From Betaproteobacteria bacterium (GTDB lineage Bacteria; Pseudomonadota; Gammaproteobacteria; Burkholderiales; SG8-39): a stretch of 6,641 bases of DNA. The stretch spans positions 1-6,641 of the forward strand of contig SCUH01000185.1 of the NCBI GenBank assembly GCA_004298295.1, given 5' to 3'. The notes beneath the pieces were generated by a model. That model was not told where the DNA came from and did no database searches. It saw only the letters and a program-made list of their open reading frames with translations. A program made the position numbers and the translations under genes. This document shows, piece after piece, positions 1 to 5,959 of the stretch; position 1 is the stretch's first letter; each line of letters starts with the position of its first letter.

Positions 1-15
1 GCCTCCGGTTCGTGA
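1..15 (+). CDS. Possible last four codons of an upstream gene
   Basis: Reading from base 1, the codons gcc-tcc-ggt-tcg-TGA would encode Ala-Ser-Gly-Ser and a stop. The stop overlaps the GTG start of hpnC as GTGA, the same junction seen at hpnC/hpnD and hpnD/hpnE. I infer that a plus-strand gene to the left ends here and belongs to the same operon. Four codons cannot identify a product, and a TGA this close to the window edge could be chance. Confidence 0.3.
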   Translation, partial: ASGS

Positions 16-848
16 CGGATCGGATTTCCCTCTGGAATCAGCGCTTGCCGCAAGGCCATTACGAAAACTTCCCGGTCGCCTCGTGGCTGCTGCCGCCGGC
101 GCTGCGCGCGCCGGTGGCCGTCATCTACCGCTTCGCGCGTAGCGCCGACGATATCGCCGACGAGGGCGACGCCGCCCCGCCCGTGCGGCTGTCAGCGCTC
201 GCCGCCTGCCGCGAAGAACTCGATCGCATCGAGTCGGGCGCCGAACCGCGCACGCCGTTGTACCGCGAACTGGCGCACGTCGTGCGGCAGCACGCTTTGC
301 CGGTCGAGCTGTTGCGCGACCTTCTGTCCGCCTTCGCGCAGGACGTCGTGAAGCCGCGCTACGCTGATTTTGCGGAGCTGCTCGACTACTGCCGCCGTTC
401 GGCCAATCCCGTGGGCCGCCTCCTGCTGCAGCTGTTCGGCCGTACCGACAGCACTGCGCTGAGCCAGTCGGATGACATCTGCAGCAGCCTGCAGCTGATC
501 AATTTCTGGCAGGACGTGGCGCGCGACTGGGACCAGGGGCGCGTCTACCTGCCGCAGGACGAGATGCTCCGATTCGGCGTCAGCGAGCGGCACATCGCGG
601 CACGCGACTGTGACGAGGCCTGGCGCGCGCTGATGCAATACCAGTGCGTACGCGCCCGTCGCATGATGCTCGCCGGCGCGCCGCTGGCGGACAGGCTCGG
701 CGGCCGCGTCGCCCTGGAAATCCGGGTCACGATCCAGGGCGGACTGCGCATCCTGGAGAAACTCGCGCAGTCCGGCTACGACATGTTCCGCCGCCGCCCC
801 GTGCTGCGCGCGCCCGATTGGCCGTTGCTGATCTGGCGGGCGCTGTGA
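12..848 (+). CDS. hpnC: Hydroxysqualene synthase HpnC (squalene/phytoene synthase family)
   Basis: HpnC converts presqualene diphosphate, made by HpnD, into hydroxysqualene, the second step of the HpnCDE route from farnesyl diphosphate to squalene. The 278-residue product is close to the family's usual length. It has an all-helical prenyl-synthase pattern. The N-terminal block HYENFPVASWLLP (residues 16-28) is typical of HpnC. The first aspartate-rich motif is DDIAD (46-50) within FARSADDIADEGD. A YCRRSANPVG block lies at 126-135. The second aspartate-rich motif is D168-x3-D172 within NFWQDVARDW, followed by GRVYLP. These aspartates bind magnesium and diphosphate in the family. I chose the GTG at base 12 because the HpnC block follows shortly after it, although the frame stays open to the window edge and no clear ribosome binding site precedes it. 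The stop overlaps the hpnD start by four bases. Its closest alternative is a phytoene synthase, which the hpnD and hpnE neighbours argue against. Confidence 0.93.
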   Translation: MTDRISLWNQRLPQGHYENFPVASWLLPPALRAPVAVIYRFARSADDIADEGDAAPPVRLSALAACREELDRIESGAEPRTPLYRELAHVVRQHALPVELLRDLLSAFAQDVVKPRYADFAELLDYCRRSANPVGRLLLQLFGRTDSTALSQSDDICSSLQLINFWQDVARDWDQGRVYLPQDEMLRFGVSERHIAARDCDEAWRALMQYQCVRARRMMLAGAPLADRLGGRVALEIRVTIQGGLRILEKLAQSGYDMFRRRPVLRAPDWPLLIWRAL

Positions 849-1678
849 GTCCGGACGAGTACTGTCGGAGGAAAGCGGCCGCCAGCGGCTCGAGTTTCTA
901 TTATTCGTTCCTGTTCCTGCCGCCCGAGCGCCGGCGCGCCATCACCGCGCTCTACGCGTTCTGCCGCGAAGTCGACGACGCGGTCGACGACAGCGTCGAC
1001 CGCCAGCGGGCGGCGACCAAGCTCGAATGGTGGCGCACCGAAGCGGGGCGCCTCTTCGCCGGGCAGCCGCAGCACCCGGTGACGCGGGCGCTGCAGCCGG
1101 CGTTGGCGCCGTTCGGCATCACAGCCGAACGACTGAACGACATCATCGCGGGCATGGAGATGGATCTCAGCCAGACGCGTTATCTCGATTTCGCCGCCCT
1201 CGAGCGCTACTGCCATCTCGTCGCCGGCGTGGTCGGTCTGCTGGCCGCGGGGATTTTCGGCTACCGCGAACCGCGCACGCTCGAATACGCCCGCACCCTC
1301 GGCATCGCCTTCCAGCTCACCAACATCATCCGCGACGTGGGCGAGGATGCGCGCAAGGGCCGGATCTACCTGCCGCTCGAGGACTTGCGGCGCTTCGACG
1401 TCACCGCCAACGACATCCTGCAGGCGCGCGCCTCCGACGCCTTCCGCGCTCTGATGGCATTCCAGGCCCGGCGCGCCCGGTCCTTTTACGAACAGGCCCA
1501 TGCGCTGCTGCCGGCCGCCGACCGGCGGGCGCAGCGTCCGGGGCTGATCATGGCCGCCATCTATCGCGCGCTGCTCGCCGAAATCGAGCGCGACGGCTAT
1601 CGCGTGCTGACCCACCGCACGTCGCTCACGCCGCTGCGCAAGCTCTGGATCGCCTGGAAGACCTGGATGGCGCCGTGA
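845..1678 (+). CDS. hpnD: Presqualene diphosphate synthase HpnD (squalene/phytoene synthase family)
   Basis: HpnD condenses two farnesyl diphosphates head to head into presqualene diphosphate, the first step of the HpnCDE squalene pathway. The 277-residue product has the full prenyl-synthase layout. The N-terminal segment SSFYYSFLFLPPERR (16-30) is followed by LYAFCREVDDAVDD (36-49), the first aspartate-rich motif. MEMDLSQTRY comes next (104-113), then YCHLVAGVVG (122-131). The second aspartate-rich motif is NIIRDVGED (160-168), with D164 and D168, followed by GRIYLP. I chose the GTG at 845 because it overlaps the hpnC stop as GTGA and places the conserved DEYCRRKAAASGSSFYYSF block right at the N terminus. 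The frame also contains an ATG at 644, but that would add 67 low-complexity arginine-rich residues read from inside hpnC. HpnD and HpnC are distant paralogues side by side. A phytoene synthase is the main alternative, but the gene order makes HpnD the better call. Confidence 0.94.
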   Translation: MSPDEYCRRKAAASGSSFYYSFLFLPPERRRAITALYAFCREVDDAVDDSVDRQRAATKLEWWRTEAGRLFAGQPQHPVTRALQPALAPFGITAERLNDIIAGMEMDLSQTRYLDFAALERYCHLVAGVVGLLAAGIFGYREPRTLEYARTLGIAFQLTNIIRDVGEDARKGRIYLPLEDLRRFDVTANDILQARASDAFRALMAFQARRARSFYEQAHALLPAADRRAQRPGLIMAAIYRALLAEIERDGYRVLTHRTSLTPLRKLWIAWKTWMAP

Positions 1679-2940
1679 GCACGGCAGGGCCTGAGCGCGG
1701 GCGCGTCGCCGTGATCGGCGGCGGCTACGCCGGCATGGCGGCGGCGGTGACGCTGGCGGAGCGCGGCGTGCCGGTGACGGTGTTCGAGTCCGCGCCGGTG
1801 GCCGGCGGCCGCGCACGCCGCGTGCGCACGCAGGGACACGAACTCGACAACGGCCAGCACGTGCTGGCCGGCGCGTACTCGGAGCTGCTGCACCTGATGC
1901 GCAGGGTCGGCGTGCCGACCGACGCCGTGCTGCGCCTGCCGTTCGAGCTGCGTTACGCCGACGGCTTCGCGATGCGCGCGCTTTGGCTGCCGGCGCCGCT
2001 CGGGCTGCTCGGCGGCCTGCTTGCGGCGCACCGCATCCCGCTGGCCGAGCGCTTCGCGGCCGTGCGTTTCATGCGCGCACTGCGCAGGACGGGATTCCGC
2101 GTCGCACCGGATTGCACGGTGGAGGCACTGCTCGCGCGCCATCGCCAGGATGGCCGCATCGGTCATTACGTGTGGCGGCCCTTGTGCGTGTCGGCGCTCA
2201 ATACGCCACCCAGGCAGGCCTCGGCACAGGTCTTCGCGCGCGTGCTGCGCGATTCGCTCGCCGGCGCGCCCGGGGCGAGCGACCTGCTGCTGCCGCGCGT
2301 CGACCTGTCGCGCCTCTTCCCGGAACATGCCGCCGAATACCTGCGGGCCAACGGCGGCGAACTTCGCAGCGGGTGCACCGCGCGGCAGGTGACGCCGGAT
2401 CTGGCGGTCGATGGCGAGCGCTTTGCGCGCATCGTGCTCGCGGTGGGGCCCCATCAACTGCCGCCGTTCGCCGCGCTCGTCGGTGCGCTTCCCGCTTTCG
2501 ACTACCAGCCGATCTACACCTGCTACCTGCAATATGCGGCTGGCGTCAGGCTGCCGTTCCCGATGCTGGGGCTCGCTTCGGGCCTGGTGCAGTGGGTCTT
2601 CGATCGCGGCGCGCTGCTGGGGGAAAGAGGCCGCCTCGCCTGCGTGATCAGCGCACAGGGCGATCACCAGAAGTTGGCGCATGACGACATTGCCGCCGTC
2701 TGCCATCGCGAACTGGCGCTCGCGCTGCGCCGGTTGCCCGATCCGCTCTGGCACCAGGTGATCGCCGAGAAGCGTGCGACCGTTGCCTGCACGCCGGGGC
2801 TCGCGCATCCCGGGCCGCGCACGGCCACGGCAGGGCTCTTTCTGGCGGGCGATTACACCGATCCGGACTATCCTCCGACCCTGGAAGCCGCGGTGCGCAG
2901 CGGCGTACGCGCGGCGAAACTGGCACTGGAAACCGAATGA
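1675..2940 (+). CDS. hpnE: Hydroxysqualene dehydroxylase HpnE (FAD-dependent, amine-oxidase/phytoene-desaturase fold)
   Basis: HpnE removes the hydroxyl of hydroxysqualene by reduction to give squalene, the third step of the pathway. The 421-residue product starts with an FAD-binding Rossmann motif, VAVIGGGYAGMAAA (11-24, G15-x-G17-x2-G20), ending at E38, which would bind the ADP ribose. GGRARR (44-49) and the LDNGQHVLAGAY block (58-68) are typical of this branch of the phytoene-desaturase-like oxidoreductases. The C-terminal FAD-binding segment is GLFLAGDYTDPDYPPTLEAA (387-406), then VRSGVRAA. No signal peptide is visible. I chose the GTG at 1675, which overlaps the hpnD stop as GTGA and lies nine codons before the Rossmann strand. 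The frame runs open back to an ATG at 1027, but those 216 residues lie in the shadow of hpnD and have no family character. A carotenoid desaturase is the alternative. Its place after hpnC and hpnD favours HpnE. Confidence 0.93.
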   Translation: MSTAGPERGRVAVIGGGYAGMAAAVTLAERGVPVTVFESAPVAGGRARRVRTQGHELDNGQHVLAGAYSELLHLMRRVGVPTDAVLRLPFELRYADGFAMRALWLPAPLGLLGGLLAAHRIPLAERFAAVRFMRALRRTGFRVAPDCTVEALLARHRQDGRIGHYVWRPLCVSALNTPPRQASAQVFARVLRDSLAGAPGASDLLLPRVDLSRLFPEHAAEYLRANGGELRSGCTARQVTPDLAVDGERFARIVLAVGPHQLPPFAALVGALPAFDYQPIYTCYLQYAAGVRLPFPMLGLASGLVQWVFDRGALLGERGRLACVISAQGDHQKLAHDDIAAVCHRELALALRRLPDPLWHQVIAEKRATVACTPGLAHPGPRTATAGLFLAGDYTDPDYPPTLEAAVRSGVRAAKLALETE

Positions 2941-3464
2941 GCAGATTCCTGGTTCTGTACTCCACCGTGGACGGACACACCGCGCACATCTGCCAGCGGC
3001 TGCAGCAATTCCTGGAACGCGACGGGCACGCGGCAACGCTCGCCGACCTCGGCGAAAACACGGGTATCGATCTCGCGCCATTCGACCGCGTGGCGGTCGG
3101 CGCCAGCATCCGCTACGGCAAGCATCGGCCCTACGTGGCGCAGTTCATGCGGGAGCGACGCGGCACGCTCGAGGCGAAGCGCTGCGCGTTCTTCAGCGTC
3201 AACATCGTCGCGCGCAAGCCGCAGAAGAACACGCCGCAGACCAATCCCTACATGAAGAAATTCCTGAAGCAGATCGGCTGGCATCCGTCGCAACTTGCGG
3301 TGTTCGCCGGCAAGCTGGATTACCCGCGCTACACGTTCTGGGATCGCCAGATCATCCGCTTCATCATGCTCCTGACGCAGGGGCCTACCGATCCGGCTGC
3401 GGTGGTCGAGTACACCGACTGGCAGCAGGTGGAAGCTTTTGCGCGCGCGCTGGGTGACGCCTAG
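2937..3464 (+). CDS. hemG: Quinone-dependent protoporphyrinogen IX dehydrogenase HemG (long-chain flavodoxin type)
   Basis: HemG oxidises protoporphyrinogen IX to protoporphyrin IX, the next-to-last step of heme synthesis, passing electrons through FMN to membrane quinones. The 175-residue product is close in length to the E. coli enzyme (about 181) and aligns with it, from memory, along its whole length. It has an FMN phosphate loop (STVDGHT, 9-15), then VGASIRYGKH (54-63). The long HemG insert that sets this family apart from ordinary flavodoxins runs from SVNIVARKPQKNTPQTN (87-103) to about 115. DYPRYTFWDRQIIRFIM (128-144) follows, and YTDW (159-162) is near the end. The ATG overlaps the hpnE stop as ATGA, and GGAAA at 2928-2932 lies four bases before it. 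The gene is the last of the hpn operon, an unusual place for a heme gene. A plain flavodoxin is unlikely given the conserved insert. Confidence 0.92.
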   Translation: MSRFLVLYSTVDGHTAHICQRLQQFLERDGHAATLADLGENTGIDLAPFDRVAVGASIRYGKHRPYVAQFMRERRGTLEAKRCAFFSVNIVARKPQKNTPQTNPYMKKFLKQIGWHPSQLAVFAGKLDYPRYTFWDRQIIRFIMLLTQGPTDPAAVVEYTDWQQVEAFARALGDA

Positions 3465-3472
3465 CGCGCGCG
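3442..3472. other. GC-alternating inverted repeat at the end of hemG
   Basis: An alternating CG run at 3442-3450 can pair perfectly with GCGCGCGCG at 3464-3472, giving a nine-base-pair stem with a 13-base loop that contains most of the hemG stop codon; its last base begins the 3' arm. It sits at the meeting point of two convergent transcription units, where a bidirectional terminator would be expected. However, no T-run follows the stem on the plus strand, and on the minus strand the stem is followed by AAAAGC. It therefore lacks the U-tract of an intrinsic terminator. The alternation could also just reflect Ala-Arg-Ala coding at high GC. Alternating GC of this kind is also the classic Z-DNA-forming sequence. 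Confidence 0.3.
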
Positions 3473-3493
3473 ACCCTGCGCCCAGGCATGCCG

Positions 3494-4849
3494 TTACAGA
3501 TTCCTCAGCACCGCGACCGCCTGCTCGATGCGTTCCACCGCGATGATCTCGAGGCCTGCGATCTTAGCTTTCGGCTGATTCGCCTTCGGCACGAGCGCCG
3601 TCTCGAAGCCGAGCTTCGCCGCCTCTTTCAAGCGGTCCTGGCCGCGCGGCGCGGGGCGCACCTCGCCCGCCAGGCCGATCTCGCCGAACACCACCACCTT
3701 GCCCGGAATCGGGCGATCGGTGAGCGAAGACACCACGGCGAGCGACACCGCAAGATCCGCGGCCGGCTCGCCGATGCGCACCCCGCCCACCGCGTTGACG
3801 AACACGTCCTGGTCGACGGTCTGGATCCCGGCGTGCCGGTGAAGCACCGCCAGCAGCATCGCCAGCCGGTTCTGCTCGAGGCCCACCGAGAGGCGCCGCG
3901 GACTGGGCGCCTGCGCAGCATCCACCAGCGCCTGGACTTCGACCAGCAGCGGTCGCGTGCCTTCGAGCGTCGCGAGCACGCAGGCGCCGGCCACGTTCGC
4001 CGCATGCTGCGACAGGAACAGCGCCGATGGGTTGCTCACCGCGCGCAGCCCCTTGTCGGTCATGGCGAACACGCCGAGCTCGTTCACCGCGCCGAAGCGG
4101 TTCTTCACCGCGCGGATCAGCCGGAACGCGGAATGCGGATCGCCCTCGAAGTAGAGCACCGTGTCGACGATGTGCTCGAGCACCCGCGGTCCGGCGATCG
4201 CGCCTTCCTTGGTGACATGGCCGATGATGAACAGCGCCATGCCGCAGCGTTTGGCGTGGCGCGCGAGCTGCGCCGCGCACTCGCGCACCTGCGCCACCGA
4301 TCCGGGCGCCGATTGGAGTTCCTCGGTCCATAGCGTCTGGATCGAGTCCACCACCGCCACGAGCGGCCGGTGCGCTTCGAGCGCATCCAGGATCCTTTGC
4401 AGCTGGATCTCCGCGAGCAGGTGCACGGCGTGCGCGTCGAGGCCGAGGCGCCTGGCGCGGATCGCGACCTGTTCCGCCGATTCCTCGCCCGAGACATAGA
4501 GGGCCTGCCTGTCGTGAGGCAGGTTGGCGAGCGCCTGCAACAGCAGGGTCGACTTGCCGATGCCCGGATCGCCTCCGATCAGCACCACCTGCCCCGCGAC
4601 CAGCCCGCCGCCGAGGACGCGGTCGAGCTCTCCGATGCCCGAGGATAGGCGCTGCAGTTCCGGCGTCGCGACGTCGGCCAGGCGCACGGCCGACGACGCG
4701 CTTCGCCGTCCCCCGTGCCTGGCCGCCGAGCGTTCGGTCACGGTCTCGCTGAGCGTGCCTGCTGCGCCGCACGAGGGGCAGCTGCCGAACCACTGCAAGG
4801 CGGTAGCGCCGCAGTCGGAACAGACGTAGGCGCTCTTCGCCCTGGCCAT
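3494..4849 (-). CDS. radA: DNA repair and recombination protein RadA (Sms)
   Basis: RadA is a RecA-like ATPase that drives branch migration and processing of recombination intermediates during DNA repair. With residues counted from the GTG at 4852, the product has 452 residues, close to the E. coli protein (460). An N-terminal C4 zinc finger uses C11, C14, C25 and C28. Walker A is GGDPGIGKST (93-102), then SGEES (121-125), and Walker B is VAVVDS (165-170). The RadA signature KNRFG lies at 250-254. The C-terminal Lon-protease-like domain starts near VSNPSALFLS (272-281). At the place I would align with the Lon catalytic serine it reads GEPAADL (361-367), with no serine, as expected for a non-protease. 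The start is either GTG 4852 or ATG 4849. I prefer the ATG, because homologues begin MAK/MAR and its distance from the ribosome binding site is good. It overlaps the alr stop and is probably co-transcribed with alr. Confidence 0.96.
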   Translation of the reverse strand: MARAKSAYVCSDCGATALQWFGSCPSCGAAGTLSETVTERSAARHGGRRSASSAVRLADVATPELQRLSSGIGELDRVLGGGLVAGQVVLIGGDPGIGKSTLLLQALANLPHDRQALYVSGEESAEQVAIRARRLGLDAHAVHLLAEIQLQRILDALEAHRPLVAVVDSIQTLWTEELQSAPGSVAQVRECAAQLARHAKRCGMALFIIGHVTKEGAIAGPRVLEHIVDTVLYFEGDPHSAFRLIRAVKNRFGAVNELGVFAMTDKGLRAVSNPSALFLSQHAANVAGACVLATLEGTRPLLVEVQALVDAAQAPSPRRLSVGLEQNRLAMLLAVLHRHAGIQTVDQDVFVNAVGGVRIGEPAADLAVSLAVVSSLTDRPIPGKVVVFGEIGLAGEVRPAPRGQDRLKEAAKLGFETALVPKANQPKAKIAGLEIIAVERIEQAVAVLRNL

Positions 4850-5919
4850 CACGCGATCTCCCTGACCGGCACCCGCGCGGCGAGCGTGCAGAGCAGCTGG
4901 TAGCTCACGGTGCCTGCGGCCGCAGCGACGTCATCGGCGGAAAGTCCCTCGCCCCAGAGCGTCACCGGCGTGCCGATGGCCGCGCCCGCGATCGCGCTGA
5001 TGTCCACGCACAGCAGGTCCATCGAAACGCGCCCGACCGTGCTCGCGCGCTGTCCCGCAACCAGCACGGGCGTGCCGGTCGGCGCATGCCGCGGGTAGCC
5101 GTCGCCGTAGCCGCAGGCGACGACGCCGATGGTGATCGCGGCGCGCGCCTCATAGTTGAAGCCGTAGCCGACGCGCTCACCCGGCTGCAGGCGCTGCACG
5201 CCGATGATTTCCGAGGTGAGCGTCATGGCGGGCTTGAGCGCCAGCGCCTCGGCGCTCTGGTCTGGAAACGGCGAGCAGCCGTAGAGCATGATGCCCGGCC
5301 TGACCCAGTCGCCGCGCGTCTGCGGATAGCGCAGCAGCGCCGCCGAATTGGCCAGGCAGCGCGGCGCCATCATGGTGTGCGTGAGCGCGGCGAAGCGCTC
5401 GAGCTGCCCGGACACGCCCTGGGCGCCGTCGGCATCGGCGAAATGCGTCATCAGGGTCACCGAGCGCACGTGCGGCTGGCGCCGCAACGCGTCCCAGGCG
5501 AGCGCTGCGTCGCGCGCCGTGAATCCGAGCCGGTTCATGCCGCTATTGACCTTCAGATAGACGTCGATCGGGCGTTCGGGCGGCGTCGCTGCGAGAATTT
5601 CCACCTGCTCGGCGCAGTGTAGTACGGGCGTCAGGTCGTGCGCGCACAGCGCGGCCAGGTCGCGCGTTTCGAAAAAACCTTCCAGCAGCAGGATCGGCCG
5701 CGTGACGCCGCGTGCGCGCAGGCGCGCCGCTTCGTCGAGGTCGAGCAGCGCAAAGCCGTCGGCCGCGCCGAGTGCGCTTGCGGCGCGCTCCAGCCCGTGG
5801 CCGTAGGCATTGGCCTTGACCACCGCCCAGACTTTCGCCGCGCCGGCATGCCGGCGTGCGACGCCCAGGTTGTGCGCCAGGGCCGCGGCGCTGATCGTGG
5901 CGCGGATCGGCCGCGGCAT
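4849..5919 (-). CDS. alr: Alanine racemase, PLP-dependent (biosynthetic Alr type)
   Basis: Alr interconverts L- and D-alanine in the cytoplasm and supplies D-alanine for peptidoglycan. The 356-residue product matches the usual length of about 360. The N-terminal TIM-barrel domain carries the PLP-binding lysine K35 in AVVKANAYGHG (32-42). The LKVNSGMNRLGF block (122-133) corresponds to the conserved lysine and arginine near PLP. THFADAD (158-164) and RPGIMLYG (207-214) follow. In the C-terminal domain, ERVGYGFNYEA (248-258) holds Y252, which I align with the second catalytic base. GYGDGYPR (270-277) and GRVSMDLLCVD (296-306) complete the pattern. There is no signal peptide, which argues against a periplasmic broad-spectrum racemase. 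The ATG start has only a weak GGGA seven bases upstream. The gene lies 40 bases after the LysR gene and overlaps radA. An alr-radA pair is, from memory, common in Betaproteobacteria. Confidence 0.96.
   Translation of the reverse strand: MPRPIRATISAAALAHNLGVARRHAGAAKVWAVVKANAYGHGLERAASALGAADGFALLDLDEAARLRARGVTRPILLLEGFFETRDLAALCAHDLTPVLHCAEQVEILAATPPERPIDVYLKVNSGMNRLGFTARDAALAWDALRRQPHVRSVTLMTHFADADGAQGVSGQLERFAALTHTMMAPRCLANSAALLRYPQTRGDWVRPGIMLYGCSPFPDQSAEALALKPAMTLTSEIIGVQRLQPGERVGYGFNYEARAAITIGVVACGYGDGYPRHAPTGTPVLVAGQRASTVGRVSMDLLCVDISAIAGAAIGTPVTLWGEGLSADDVAAAAGTVSYQLLCTLAARVPVREIA
4858..4863 (-). promoter_or_regulatory. Ribosome binding site of radA
   Basis: On the minus strand AGGGAG lies inside the last codons of alr, five bases before the GTG at 4852 and eight before the ATG at 4849. 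It is the clearest Shine-Dalgarno-like site in the window. Its spacing slightly favours the ATG, giving a TGATG stop-start junction with alr. Confidence 0.55.
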
Positions 5920-5959
5920 CAGTGGGTCCCGGCGGCTCGCCTCGCCAGGGGCGGCTGCC

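Noticed and set aside
644..844. Upstream extension of the hpnD frame to an ATG at 644
   Set aside because: It lies within hpnC, is arginine-rich and has no homology character. The GTG at 845 gives the normal N terminus.
1027..1674. Upstream extension of the hpnE frame to an ATG at 1027
   Set aside because: The added 216 residues overlap hpnD out of frame and look like shadow sequence. The GTG at 1675 fits family length and the overlap pattern.
776..1816. Minus-strand open frame opposite hpnD (346 residues)
   Set aside because: Low-complexity composition at its N terminus and no family motif; hpnD on the other strand explains the region.
1675..2940. Carotenoid (phytoene) desaturase plus phytoene synthase reading of the operon
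   Set aside because: Two tandem synthase paralogues followed by one short FAD oxidoreductase is the hpnCDE layout, and the HpnC N-terminal block and 421-residue HpnE fit that better than crtB/crtI.
1597..3081. Long open frame on the minus strand opposite hpnE and hemG (494 residues)
   Set aside because: It is rich in arginine, alanine and histidine, has no recognisable domain, and lies opposite two well-supported genes. Long antisense open frames are expected in high-GC coding DNA.
3488..4333. Plus-strand open frame opposite radA (281 residues)
   Set aside because: Histidine- and arginine-rich antisense shadow with no domain; it would start inside the convergent gap without a ribosome binding site.
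3564..4793. Second minus-strand frame within radA (409 residues)
   Set aside because: A frame-shifted shadow of radA with Arg/Gly/Ala-rich content. The true frame carries the zinc finger, Walker motifs and KNRFG.
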